Source: Chaetomium olivaceum | Taxonomy: Eukaryota; Ascomycota; Sordariomycetes; Sordariales; Chaetomiaceae | Direction of reading: 5' to 3' | Assembly (NCBI GenBank): GCA_039881045.1 | Contig: JAYWVB010000005.1 | Span: 186,001-250,000, forward strand | DNA length: 64,000 nucleotides | Shown: one piece after another, positions 46,280 through 58,103 of the stretch | Layout: the number at the start of each line of letters is the position of its first letter | Position numbering within the stretch: the stretch's first letter is position 1 | Made by a program: the position numbers and the translations under genes | The notes under the pieces: model-generated | What the model saw: the letters and a program-made list of their open reading frames with translations, nothing else | Database searches by the model: none | What the model was told of the DNA's origin: nothing

Positions 46280-46326
46280 AAAAGTGGGCGCTTCGTTATG
46301 GTGGGCGCTTCGTTATGCAAGTACGT
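46280..46326 (-). repeat. Right terminal inverted repeat of the pogo element
   Basis: Reverse complement identical over 47 bp to the left end, including both 17-bp units. Confidence 0.93.
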
Positions 46327-46328
46327 TA

Positions 46329-46882
46329 ACTCTAAAATAAATTTAGCCGTAACTTTATTGCTTTCCCATGTCCACATATCTCACCAGCCTACTCGTGAAG
46401 GCCTAATCATGAAGGCCTAGTCGTGAAGGCCGAGCTGGTCGGCGCCTCCTTCATGACAACCCTCACGGATATCCGGGCAACGAGGGCGCGACCGCCCGAC
46501 CCACAATCTGTTTGTGTTCGCTATCGACGAGGCGACGATCGACGAGAAAAAACTCACTGGCCAAAGACTGAATCAAAAACACTCCGCTTCCATTGAAGCA
46601 GCCAAAAGACAGGTGGATGTGGTGCCATATTTGTGGCCGAGAAGATTCAACAATCCTAAGACTCTATGCTCTCTAAACTACATCACCAAAATAACGTAGA
46701 AAACGGAAACAGTTCAACCCTTATCACCACCCCTTTTTTGTCAATCTCAAAACATTGATGCCTCTCGGATACAGGTGAATAAAGAAAGAATGATAGAAAA
46801 AAAAAAAAAGAAGAACCCCCCGGAATCACCACCCAACTCCCAGCCCCTTACCCCCCCCCAACCCACCAAACCTCTCAACCCC
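46329..46882. other. Intergenic region with three 14-bp direct repeats at 46394-46435
   Basis: Three consecutive imperfect copies of cgtgaaggcctaat (variants catgaaggcctagt and cgtgaaggccgagc) lie just right of the pogo element. The AT-rich part before them (46331-46370) may be residual retroelement sequence. The A-tract at 46799-46813 lies about 70 bp past the proposed stop of the minus-strand receptor gene and fits its 3' end. No gene is seen. Confidence 0.45.
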
Positions 46883-49800
46883 CTACGAAGTCTTAATAAC
46901 CGGCACCACCGCCTTCTCCCCCTCCCCCCCATCACCATCCGCCCCCTTCTCCCCAAACACAGTCTTATGCTCAAACTCCAAAAACCCCTGCAGCACCACC
47001 ACCTCATCGCGATACGCCATCGCCACCGTCGTCTTGGACACCACCCTCGCAATGGGCTCCCCGCCGGTCTGCCACACGGACGGGATAAAAAAGTGCCGCG
47101 CGTACGACTTGCTCCCCGCCAAATTCTTGAGGCTGATCGAGCACCCACCCGCGCCCGCTCATGAAGTAGAGGTTGGAGCGGTGGATGCCGAGGACGGATT
47201 TGATGTCGGACACTAGCTGGCGTGCGGTGCAGGTTATTTGGAGGTTGTTGGTTGTGGCTGGGTCGGAGAGGTGGGAGAGGTCGAGGGTGAGGAAGCCGGT
47301 TTGGGACGAGTTGGGGATGGTCACGGCTTGCACGAGCGTTGCCATGCCTGGGCGGGAATGCCATTCGTCGGTTAGGGTGATGGGGGTGGAGGCGAGTTCG
47401 GGGGGCAGGTCGATGGTGATGCCCTGCTCGGGTGTTTCGCGGGCGAGGTCCTCCCAGCGGAAGACGTGCAGGACTTCGCTGTCGTGCTCGAAGAGGAGGA
47501 GGCGGGCGGGGTCGGTTGGGTGCGGTAGCCAGCGCGCTGTGTTTTGCGAGTGGGCCGATTGTATGGTGTTGTTTGCTTCGTCGGGGAAGTGGACTTCCTC
47601 GCCGGACGTGGTTGAGATGAGGAAGGCGGATGCATCCGGGTTGATAAGCGCCTGCAGAACCGTGTCTGGAGCGCGGAAGTCGAGAATGTGCTCGAACTTC
47701 TGAAGCTGGAGTTGCTGCTGCTGCTTTTGCACTGCTGTTGTAGTAGTTGTGGACGCTGGCAGCGTCAACCGCGTGGCGATGCACCGCCGCGAAGCATCCA
47801 CGCTGAAGAGTACCTTACTCTTTGCATTCCACTCAAGATGGCGAATATCCACCATACGCGCATGGAACTGGAACTCGGTCAACACCTTGCCCGAGCTAAT
47901 ATCGTGCACCGTGATGGAACCCTCCTCGCGCCCGCAAAACACAAAGTTCGAGTCGCCCGCCTGCGTCATGATCGTGATGGCCTTGCTCCCCTCAAAGCTT
48001 CGCGTGCAGACCAAGTTCGACGCGGGCATCAGGTAGTCGTCGGCCTCCTCACTCGAGCTGTCATCCGCCAAGTTCTTCTTGATAAGCACCGACGGCTCCC
48101 AGACATTGCAGGTATTGCCCCTGAGGTCAAAGAAACGCAGACTGTTCGAGGCAAAAACAATGCCCATAACGCGCTCCTCGATTGACTGGATCCGACACAG
48201 AAGCCGCAGCCCGTCAAAGGCAAACAGCGAGATGACACACTCGCTGTCTCCCGCAGCCAGTGTATGCCCGTCCGGAGACGCCGCCAGCGTGTGTGCATTC
48301 AGATGATACGCATGCTTCTGCTCCAGCGTCCACGGATCGAGCGTTACCAAATCCCCGTCCTGGTACGCCACAGCCATCAGATTCTGCTCCGCGTTCTCGT
48401 TAAACGCAACATCCAGCACCTGCGGCGGCAGGCCACCATCCTCATACCCCTCCTTCTCAAACGCCTCGACCCTCTCGTCACTCTCATAGTACGACAACTT
48501 CAAATGCGAGCTGCGATACGCAATAGCCGCGATTCCCAGCACCGGACTAATCCTGACCAGCACCGGCACAGTCCTCTTCTGCTGCTGCTGGCGCTCCGCC
48601 CCCCCATCCGAATCCGAGTCGGACACCTCCTCCTCCACCAGCTCCAGCGCGTCCAGCCGCGCCCCATTCTTCGCCCGGTACACATACACCTCCCCGTTCC
48701 TCAGCGGCACATACAGCTTCGAATCATCCGAATTAAACCGGAACGAGAGCGGCTGCTCCGGCACCACGGTCGACCACAGCAGCGCCTGCCTGGGGCCCCA
48801 CACCTTGAGCGTCTTCAGGCCGCCCGACACCAGCACGCCCGTGATGTTGCCGTTGGCCAGGCGGCGCACGGGCTCGCCGTGGTGGATCGTGTTCAGCAGC
48901 TCGAAGGTGCTCTGCCGGTAGATCTTGATGGCGCCGTCGGCGAGGCCGATGGCGAAGAACTGCTCGGCGCAGGCAATGGACATGACGCGCGACGAGAAGG
49001 CGAAGGAGGACAGGCGCTCGTCCCAGTCGTTGTTGAAGGTGCACAGCACCTTCTGCTTGAACTGCTTGCCGAACTTCCAGTGGATGATGCTCGATTTGGG
49101 GCAGAGGAGCGGGATGAGGGTGTAGATGGAGGAGGGCGTGTTGAGAAGGTTCGGGCCGTAGATGGCCGACAGCCGGACGAGGTCGTCGACGAAGCGGGAT
49201 GTGAGCTGGTAGTCGGAGTCTAGGGGAGAGGAGGTTGCGACCTGCCGGGAGAGGTACGCTTTGAGGTTCTGGATGGTGCGGGTCAGCAAGGAGAGACGGC
49301 CTGTTTTGGCTGCGCGCTCGATCCAGGTGAGGACGTTGGATGAGACGAAGGTGCCGAGCAGCGGGAGGAGTTGAAGGGTCGATTCAGAAGGGGAGCAGTG
49401 GGCTAGGTGGTAAGAGAAGTTTGAGGCGGCGTAGTCGTCAAACACTGATGCACTGCTGTTGGCATCAGTCTTGGAGGAAACAGCCGGGGCGCGGCGGGTG
49501 CGAGGCGGGTTGAAGTTGCGCCCGTTGAGATGTTGTAGACAGAGCTCGGCGATGCGCGCGTGGGACCATGAACGGGGGATGTAGTAATCGGATTGCTCGC
49601 CAGTGAGGAACTCCTTGACGGTCTGGTGCATAACCTGCACAAAGTTGTTGTCAACCGTGATAAGATTCCCGCAGATTTGGGAAAACCTGTCGGCAGTGCG
49701 CAAGGTCTGGCCGATGTCCAGCCGCACCACCTCCCTCAACTCTTCCGCAGTCAGGGGCTTCCGTGCACAGACGACCCATTTGAGGACACAGTGGGCAAGG

Positions 49801-52015
49801 TCTGCGTTGGGCGACTCGATGATAGTTTGCAAGATCCCGCTGTACATCCCGCTCATTTCGGTGGGGACCTGGTCAAGGGTCTTCCGCATGGCTTCGATGC
49901 TGTGGGCTTCGTCGAGGCGTGTCATGATCAGAGAGGCCCAGAGGAAAATGCCGTTCGACTTCTCGATGATCTCCGCCACCAGATCGCCTTCCTCCTCGTT
50001 GAAGTCTTGGATGATAGTGGGCGACAGCCTCGATCTGACAAAACCGTCAATATCTCGGAGCGATTCCGCCTGACCGGTGTGCATTTCTACTCTCGTGATC
50101 CTCTCTTGGTTGAGCAAGCGCTCAACATGGCCGTTAGGACGGCTAGTGATGAAGATTCTCAGAGGGACAGTGGGCTCGATTCTCGCGAACATCGACATAA
50201 GGGTGGTTAGAAGCCTCGATTGGCACTCGTCCAGTGCGTCGATGACCCAGTACTGGGGTTGCGAGAGAGCCATCTTGAAAATGCGCCCCAAGAAAATGTT
50301 GTTCCAAACCATAACGTGATCGCTGTGGCTGTCGATAGTCTCGCCCTCTTCCATCATGGCCAAGAAGGTGTGGCGAACCTGAAAGTTAGACTCCGCCATC
50401 TGCAGCGCCATGGACAAGAGGAACTGTGTGAGGCTGGGCTTTTCATTGTTCTTAAAGAAAAAGTAGGCGCAATCGAGGTTGTAGGACTCGAGATACTTAA
50501 TAACGTGCCCCGAGGCAACTGACTTACCGGAACCGGGTGGGCCATTGAGCCACAGAAACCGGGGCGTCATCTTTGCCGGCCCGGAAGTGATGGCTTTTGT
50601 TGGAGCGTTGTTGTCAATGAGGTCGCACTCAAGCCAGTTGTGAAAGGCTTCGTGGGAAGTCAACCACTCGCAGGAGCCCATGTGCAGCTTGTCAAGCATT
50701 CTAATGAAGTCGCCGTCTGGGCGTTCTGCTACATCGAAGGCCTGTGCAATTTGCTTCATCTGGGCACGATGGTTTTCGAATTTATCTATGGTGTCTGTGG
50801 ATGTTAGACGTGGCATGAACTATTGGATCTCCCCAACTTACAGCTCTTCTCTATCTCCTCGATAGTCGTGTTGAAACAGCGGAGCAGAATGTTGTAATTT
50901 GGGTCGTCGACGGAATCGAATTTGACGAGGCGGCGGTGGTTTGCCTGTAAATATTGGGTATGTTCACCGGGAAGTCCTGATTCGAGGTTAGCACGATGGA
51001 CAAGTTTATAGAGCCTTAAGACTCACCCATGATAGCGGAATCCTTTTCAACAATCATGGTGTTTGCCGGGCCCGTAGAAGTTGGGACTCCCTCGAAGAAG
51101 GACCAAAGCTTAACGTCGTTGCAGACGTGTCGAAACTCATCGTTGATGGCCTAGTTCATTAGCGGTCGACAACAACGCGTGGTGGAAGGAGCCTACGTAC
51201 TTGAAGAGTACCCGATCCCGGTATCAGCTCCTTGACAAAAGCCTTTGATCCAGAGCCTATGGACATGGAGATTAAGCTGTTCACAAAGGCGCTGGAGTCA
51301 GCACCCCGATGCGGAGTTCCAAGGAAGTACAAGCTGTGAATTCTGCTCGCAATATCCGCATAGATCGGGTCCCTTCTCGCAAGGAGGTACGCCTGTCGTT
51401 TGTTAGACGATGACTGGTTGCACGGGTAATATTAACGTACTTTCTTGACGACCAAGCCCCCCATGCTGTGGGCAACGAGAACAATGGGTGTCTGAAACCA
51501 AGTCAGCATGATTACTCTTTTGAACTTGAGGTCCCAACTGCTGCTCACATTGCCATTTTTCTTCAAGTTCGGCGAGTTATATAGATCTGCCAGCAAAGCC
51601 TGACCGTAATCATGCATGGTTAAGTTGCTCTGCTGTGACTTTGTCCAGTCTGAATCGTAGCCGAAGCTATGGATGCGAACGTGCCGGAAGCCGGCCTCGG
51701 AGGGTAGCCATTCTTTTGGCCAAAAGGTAGAAGGGTCAGATGAGGCACTCCATGATCTTTTTGAACCTCCGTTTAGACCATGGACCTGCAATGGTTAGTT
51801 GTGTCATAGAGGGGTGACAGTCGGAGACATACAAAGATAAAATCCACACGTGGTTCTGAAGGCTCATGCAGGAGCGTTAATCCCAGCGCTCCTTTGACAC
51901 CCTCGGGGGACTGGGACGCCTTGGGACGAGCTGGCGATGTTGTTCGCCTGAGGCTCTGTAGTCTGCCGCGGAAGCTGCTCGGGGATATCTGGCGATCCTG
52001 GCTTGCCGGTACCAT
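46883..52015 (-). CDS. NLR-type receptor: alpha/beta-hydrolase, NACHT and beta-propeller domains; two single-base frameshifts
   Basis: Seven exons: 52015-51833, 51785-51549, 51491-51441, 51392-51201, 51150-51027, 50977-50842 and 50794-46883. Allowing for one extra A at 50940-50943 and one extra G at 47144-47146, the length is exactly 1611 codons. Residues about 55-290 form a SesB-like serine hydrolase with DFIFVHGLNGGSKRSW and nucleophile Ser149 in VLVAHSMGGLVVKK, then YFLGTPHRG. A NACHT NTPase follows (Walker A GPPGSGKS near 392, Walker B QYWVIDALDEC, sensor FITSRPNG). The winged-helix-like region contains VLKWVVCARKPLTAEELREV. From about 850 to the end lies a degenerate WD40-type propeller. 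Fungal proteins of this build belong to the STAND/NLR class implicated in non-self recognition and incompatibility; the hydrolase is the presumed effector. After the second shift the chain ends AVVPVIKTS. Without the shifts the protein would be truncated. Confidence 0.85.
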
Positions 52016-53497
52016 GAGGGTAGAGGTTGAGAGTTCGGCCCTATCTGATGGGGCCCATGTCGCCGAGGACTACAGATTCAGGTTAGATGAAGTCCATCCT
52101 AAGGGGTAGGGAGGTTGCCTACTCGAACCGACATGTTGGCCCTCGGCGCTACTTGTTTACTGTTGGGCAATCAAGGGTAGGTTTGTCGCGGGACTAGGGA
52201 AAAGCAATCATGAGATAAGTGGTTCCCAAGATGAAGCAAATATGTTTAGGATATCAGAACCTTGCAATGGGAATTGTGATATCGGGTTTGAGAAGGATGA
52301 GCTCGGCGAAAAGAGGAGAACAGATGGAAACGGGGTGTGGGGAGTCAAAGTTCTACATGGTATGGTGACTGGCCCACGAGCAAGGCCGAGGAGAGCCGAC
52401 GCCAGTGGTATTTTGTGGTCAAGATATGACGAGATTTAGTGTTTGAGGCCGTCTCGCTGCGGGTAGTCTGAAGTCCGCTTGGCCATGGTTCGGGGCTATG
52501 TCGTCTGTTGCGGCTTAAACCCATCGTTTGCTGAGTCTGTACGCCCAGCCCCTGGATACTCCGACGTGGTCGTAATGAGCTTGGGTGCCTCACGATTGCG
52601 TCTTGAAACGGCGACCCGGTCGTGGCCTGGGTCTCGAGTGTACTGTGTAGCTGTGCCGGGCGGGCGGGCAACCCGCTGACTTGTGCCGCTGGATACGGGT
52701 CCATTCCTGTCGGTTGTTTGTGTACGACAGTGTGGCAGTGTGGAGAAGTAACATAAGATGGAAAGAGAAACTGATTTACTAAACAACTAATTAAATCATT
52801 GCAGAATGCCCCGGAAACACTAAACACCCCGGTGATGATTGCCATTGTGGATGATTGATGATTGATGGTGAGCTTTCGAGATCTGGCGGGGCAATTCGCG
52901 GGGAACGGAAACGTCTAAATTGGAAATGGCTCGCGTGTGGTGCGGTGCCTGTTTCGGCATCATTCATCAGAAAAAAATACAACTGCCCGTTCCTTCCTCC
53001 ATAATCCTTTCTCCGTAAAAATGGTTAACTGACTCTACACCTTCGGAGTTGGCGAGGTGAAGCCGTAGCCAAACCTCTTTGACTTGCAATTGACAGGGTT
53101 CTTTTATTCATCGTGACCAACATCAGCACTTATTTTGACGTTTGCATAATGGCTGCAGTTGGTTGGACGACTTGAAACCAACAGCCGAGGTCGATGCAGG
53201 TGACCAGCTTGCAGCAGCCTGGAACCTGGGCTGATTCCCGAAACAACCCTTTCAATTGGCCGTCGTCCCAAAGACCCAAAGGCCAAAAAGCCCCCAACTT
53301 GTCCCAGACCCAACAGCTCAGACGCAGACGGCGCAGAAACATGCGGGATGCTTTGCTGTGCCACCCCAACGGGCACAACATTCGGGCAGCCCCCCGCTTA
53401 AATGTCCTGGGGGTCACCTGAGAACTTGCCGGATCTGTTCCTTCGGCTTCACACCAGACCGAATTGGACGGGCAGGACGCCGACCTTTGATCTCATC
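52016..53497. other. Divergent intergenic region upstream of the NLR and kinase-like genes
   Basis: 1.5 kb with no recognised gene, RNA or repeat. The first 120 bp (to about 52130) include a short ATG-initiated frame of a dozen codons upstream of the NLR start, which could be an upstream ORF in its leader. Confidence 0.35.
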
Positions 53498-54714
53498 ATG
53501 GCCACCGACGCGAGAGATGTGGAGGAGAACCTGAAGCTTGACGAGAACCTCCTTGCTGGTAGGTTGTCTGCTCTGCCAGGTCCTTAGCTGTACGATTCGC
53601 TGACCCTAGCTCGAACTAAGCCCTCCCACAGGGCGGCGAGGTGGTTTCGGTCAAGCCGTCAGGAATGAGCGACTACTGCAACACCTACCGTATTGAGGTG
53701 AAGATGCCGGATGGCAGTTCTCAAGCCTTTTTCGAAAAGGAAGGATCGGGCGAGAATGGCCGAGGATGTGTGGAATCGGCTTGGAGGTCCGAGTCCGCTG
53801 CCTACGAGTTCATTCCCGAGCATGTCCCGAGACCCGTCGCCACGGGAACCTACAAGGCCGACACGGACAAGCATTTCTTCCTTGCCGAGTTCGTCGACAT
53901 GATTGAGGACGACATGCCCCGCGAGGAGTCCTACATGGCCGCCGTTGCCGCGCTGCACAGCCGTAGCATGGGCAAGTCGCCAACGGGCAAGTTCGGGTTT
54001 CCCGTCAACACCCGTTTCGGTGATCTCGAGCAGGACAATACCTGGTCCGACAGCTGGGAGGAATATTGGACGAGGCAGATGAAGGACTTTTTGGACAAAG
54101 AGGATGCTGCCCACTGCAACGCGGAGCCACACGAGGAGCTCGAACGGCTGCGTCCCCTGTTTTTCGAGAAGGTATTGCCTCGATACCTAGGTCCGCTTGA
54201 GAGTGACGGTCGCTCGGTCACGCCGTGCTTGATCCATGCCGACCTCTGGCCGGGCAATGTCAAGTACAAGAGCGATGGCGACACGGCGTGCGTTTATGAT
54301 GCCTGCGCCATGTGGGCTCATAATGAAGGTGCGTTTGTCGAAATTTTCCTGTTGTCTTGACCCGCTGACCATATGTTGCACAGTCGACCTCGGGGTCTTC
54401 CGCAATCCGAGATATCCGCTCGGCAAGCCGTACCTTAAGGAGTACTGGAAGCGTGTTCCGATTTCGGAGCCCGAGGAGGATGTGGACAGCCGGAACACCC
54501 TCTACATGCTTAGGGGCCAGATCATGCTGTCAATCCTTTATCCCCACGACCCCAAGCTACGGGAGATGTAAGTTTTCTGACGGTGAAATACCGAGGTTGC
54601 CGCTAACAGATCTCCAGTTTTGTGAGCAACATGCGCCTCTTGGTTGAGCGGGTGGAAGAAGAGGAAGCTGCTCAGAAGAATGATTCTCAAGGACCAGTGC
54701 AGTTCCGACTGTAA
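53498..54714 (+). CDS. Fructosamine/ketosamine-3-kinase-like protein
   Basis: Exons 53498-53558, 53632-54328, 54384-54567 and 54618-54714, about 345 residues. The family (PF03881) phosphorylates ketosamines on glycated proteins, destabilising the adduct. Seen: EVVSVKPSGMSDYCNTYRIE as the glycine-loop equivalent, FFEKEGSGENGRG with the ATP lysine, SESAAYEFIPEHVPRPVATG, catalytic loop PCLIHADLWPGNVKY, and metal-binding VYDACAMWAHNEVDLGVFRN formed across intron 2. The first junction is one base out of phase. Exon 1 ends after one base of a codon, but exon 2 opens in phase 0, with the G run 53631-53633 straddling the acceptor. A surplus G there would explain it; a different first exon is the alternative. 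In place of the usual FFLK, the lysine region reads FFEKE, so activity should not be assumed. Confidence 0.82.
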
Positions 54715-54958
54715 TGGCTTCTGGTCGTCGGCATTGGGACGGTAATGGGGGATGAAGAGATTAGATGATGCTTGGAGTACTTAAGCGACGAGGCGCTGAG
54801 AGGGACTGGATGGAAGATACCTAATCCACACGCAATAAAATGGTTTCATGTGTCACCGTTGTCCGTTTGTGGTGCGGAGTTCGCTCATAGCCCTATACTG
54901 GTTCATGCAGGGGCCCATTGCATTTCATATGTACTCGCCATGATCCAGTAGGAATTGT

Positions 54959-55283
54959 ATGACCCGGATCCTGCATCTCGACGCAAGGGGGGTGCGTACC
55001 CGATTCTGCACTTCTTGATGGCGGCTGGGGTCGGCAAACCCTTCCGAGAGAGGACGAGAAAGATCTTTCTGTTGATGATCTTGGCGCTATCTGTCGTTTC
55101 GTTCGGAAGAAATTGTTGCCCATGTTTGAGGACGCGATGTTTGAGAACGCGCCTGGTTTTGGAACTGCTCAGCGAACGAAGAAAGAGGTGCTAGAATTCA
55201 TGACGGCGGGTAATTTGGAGAAGTTTAAGGGGACGGTTGGGTGTAGTGAGGACTCTGATTCTGATAAATACGTGAGGTTCTGA
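54959..55283 (+). CDS. Unrecognised small protein, possible, with one G-run frameshift
   Basis: I do not recognise this protein. Reading from the ATG at 54959 (MTRILHLDARG) and removing one G from the run of six at 54987-54992 gives one 107-codon frame ending at TGA 55281-55283. The second part has balanced, protein-like composition: DLSVDDLGAICRFVRKKLLP, MFEDAMFENAPGFGTAQ, TKKEVLEFMTAGNLEKF and an acidic SEDSDSDKYVRF end. There is no signal peptide, membrane segment or known motif. It may be the 3' exon of a larger unrecognised gene, or chance. Confidence 0.35.
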
Positions 55284-55799
55284 GCACACGTAGTGATGTC
55301 TTGGGCCCCGGGTCGTGGGAAATATAGCTGTGCAGTCGAGGCTCACTATACGTCACCCTGGCTGAGGAACGGCCCAGAGTCACGCACGAACATGGAATTT
55401 GCTGGGACTGACTTTCGGGTACAACATAGTGCTGTTGCAGATCATGCAGCTCTCCCGGATCGTGAACCGGGCCCGCCGTGTGATTCGCCGGCCACCCTTA
55501 CACCGCTTGCTGCATGTCCCGGCAATTGCCGCATGTGCCGCTCCGAGTGCTGGTGCAGCCCCCAATCAACTGCTCGTTGTGGTAAAGAAGGCCTGTCTTT
55601 CAGGCCAACCGCTTAAGTGATAATGGCATAACCCCCACATGTCTCACCCAGCTGCCCGGGTGAAATTCAATATTGATCTTTTCAATCCATGTTGGTTAAA
55701 AGTTAAACTTCTGCGAGTCCGAGTTCTCGGTGGTTGCGGCTTTGGTTACCACACTCTTACACTAACGCCTCTCAGGGAGGGCTTCCATTGTATCCGAAG
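55284..55799. other. Intergenic region upstream of the transporter
   Basis: No supported gene; promoter side of the MFS gene. Confidence 0.35.
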
Positions 55800-57801
55800 A
55801 TGTCATCTAGAGCATCTCTCGGGACCTCGGTCCTTAGGTCCCGGCCCTCAACCAGCGAAGGGACCCTTGACCCCTCTTCCTTGTCCTCCACCCCCGGGCT
55901 TACCACCACCACCACCGATGAAAAGCAAGACCAACCACAGCAACAACCTCCAGCCCTCAGGATATCGCCCGCAACGCCCTCCTCAAGCGAAACCGTCACC
56001 CCCTCATCCCCATCCACCCCCTCGAAACTTGAAAAACCCCCCCTCCAACCCAGCGACAATGGCTTGCCCAACGCCCCCAACCTCAAGAACCAACCCCCCT
56101 CCCCACCACCACCACCAGCCGAAGAGCCCCCCTTCACAATCCACACCCCCCTCCAAAAGAACCTCATCGCCTTCGCCGCCTCGCTCGCCGCCCTCTTCAG
56201 CACCCTGTCCTCCTACATCTACTACCCCGCCCTGACCCGCATCGCCGAGGACCTCAACGTCTCCCTGATGCTCGTGCAGCTGACCATCACCTCGTACCTG
56301 GTCGTGGCCGGGGTGGCGCCGGCGTTCATGGGGGACATGGCGGACCGTGGCGGGAGACGGCCGGTGTACGTGCTGATGTTCGCGCTAATGGTCGGGGCGA
56401 ATGTGGGGATCGCGCTGCAGCATCGGTACGAGGCGTTGTTGGTGCTGCGCATGGTGCAGAGTGCGGGGTCGTCGGGCATGTATGGGGCTGCGTACGGGGT
56501 TATTGCCGATATTGCGACCATTGAGGAACGGGGTTCGTTTGTGGGGGTGTTGTTGCTCATGTTTGTGGTTCTATGAGTCTCCTTTTCTCTGCGGGGGTGC
56601 GAAGCTGACAACGGCAGGACGGATTTTGCTACGAGCTTGGGACCGGTCATTGGAGGTGGTTTGACGCAGGGTTTTGGCTGGCGTTCCATCTTCTGGTTCC
56701 TTGTCATTTTTACCGGCTCACACTTTGTTTTGATGCTGCTGTTCTTTCCGGAGACCCAACGAAAGATCGTGGGAAACGGGAGTATTAAGCCGAAGGGGTT
56801 CATCTATCAGACGTTCTTTTCGCTGATCCAGAAAAGAAGTGCAGCAAAAATTAGTAAAGCGGCAACGACAGGGGAGGAAAACGAGACCGAGGAGGGAACG
56901 CCGCAAAAACGAAGGTTCCGATTTCCAAATCCTCTCGCCTGCTTGCCGGTCCTAGCAAACAAGGGATCTCTGCTCGTCATTCTCATTACGACCATCAACT
57001 ATGCTGTTAAAGCGGCGTTGCAAACGTCGCTTGATGCGCAGTGTGTCGAGTTGTATGGACTCAGCTACATCCAGGCAGGACTGATATACCTCCCGTCAGG
57101 GGTAGGGGGCGCAGTTGGGTCATACGCTTCCGGTGGGTTAACGCATTGATCCTGGGTAAGCATATAGTCAAATTATTGAATTGATCGGATGTCAGGCAAG
57201 TTCATCGACTGGAACTACCGCCGTACTGTTGACCAGCTATCGAAGAAATACGGGGGTCCATACGACAGGAAGTCTCCTGAATTTCCTCTCGAAAAGACCC
57301 GGCTTAGAGGAGTGTACCTTTTGAGTTCGATCACGGTTGTAGGGCTCATAGGCTACGGTTTAACTCTCAAGTTCCGATGGGTAGGTGGATAACCTGAAGA
57401 TAGGCCCCTAGAAAGCAAGGACTGACAACCTGGAACTCTTAGCACATTGCCGTTATGCTGGTAATGCAGCTACTAACTGGGACCACGACGGCTGCTCTAT
57501 TTGTTGTAAGCCAACTCCAGACCTGGTTCTTTGGATCTTCGTTGACAACTACTAGCACTGCGGAACCCTCCTAACAGACCTTAATATGGACCGATCCGCC
57601 ACCGCTCAAGCAGCTAGCAATTTGGTTCGCTGCCTCAGCGCTGGCGGAGCAGTAGCCATCCTGCAACCGATGGTCGAGAATGTCGGGCCAGCAGGGTGCT
57701 TTGCCATTTACGCATCTATTATCTTCCTTGGAATTCCCCTGAATTGGATATTGCAAAGATACGGCGTTTCTTGGAGAAAGGGGCAGCCATTGACTTCTTA
57801 A
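55800..57801 (+). CDS. Major facilitator superfamily transporter, DHA1/QDR type
   Basis: Five exons: 55800-56560, 56618-57132, 57196-57380, 57443-57505 and 57556-57801, all in phase, 589 residues. A long Ser/Thr/Pro cytosolic N-terminus (about 125 residues) precedes TM1 (NLIAFAASLAALFSTLSSYI, YYPAL). The DHA1 signature between TM2 and TM3 reads GDMADRGGRRPVYVLMF. TM4-TM5 contain MVQSAGSSGMYGAAYGVIAD and the antiporter motif C-like FATSLGPVIGGGLTQGFGWR. A basic loop (residues about 310-345) separates the halves, and late helices include ITVVGLIGYGLTLKF and AIYASIIFLGIPLNWILQ. Proton-coupled drug/polyamine/quinidine efflux at the plasma membrane is the family role; the substrate here is unknown. 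Exon 4 is only 63 bp. The first donor (gtttgt) is non-standard but restores the conserved LLMTDFATSLGP. Confidence 0.9.
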
Positions 57802-58103
57802 AATAGTACCCCGGGCTGATAATATTATTATTTTTCTGGTGAGCCGGGATGAAATAATCATAATAAATTGTTAATCAGCGTCAACATTAGATTCTTCGAG
57901 GCCGTGTTCCAACCCTTTTTGAAGTTGTTTCTATCATTGGTGCCAACCAATACCAACGACAAAGCATAATAGAGTTCTCAAGATGGTGAATGAAGTATGA
58001 AAGCTCTGAGTACTCAACCAGTTCAACCTGCCAATTTTGAAGGCAAACTACCTATGTTACATTTCGGATGATCCCTTGTTTAGCCCCTGAGACCGCCTGA
58101 CCA
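57802..58103. other. Short AT-rich convergent spacer
   Basis: 302 bp between the MFS and DUF6594 stops. The AT-rich stretch 57820-57875 (attattatttttc, aataatcataataaattg) probably contains the polyadenylation signals of the transporter gene. Nothing else is seen. Confidence 0.45.

Larger units (their letters stand above)
44466..46326 (+). mobile_element. Fot1/pogo-type (Tc1-mariner superfamily) DNA transposon, apparently complete
   Basis: The element is 1861 bp with 47-bp terminal inverted repeats that are identical at both ends and flanked by TA dinucleotides (44464-44465 and 46327-46328), the expected target duplication of the superfamily. It contains one uninterrupted transposase gene. 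Perfect TIRs plus an intact gene with no stop or shift point to recent insertion and possible activity. The match actually extends one further T on each side, so a TTAA target cannot be distinguished by sequence, but the transposase family makes TA the natural reading. Confidence 0.93.

Noticed and set aside
44463..46329. piggyBac-type element with TTAA target
   Set aside because: TTAA is present at both ends only because the TIR starts with A next to TA. The transposase is a DDE_1 pogo type, not piggyBac.
48264..49223. 319-codon plus-strand ORF opposite the NLR gene
   Set aside because: Antisense shadow of the beta-propeller exon, rich in Arg/Leu/His with no domain.
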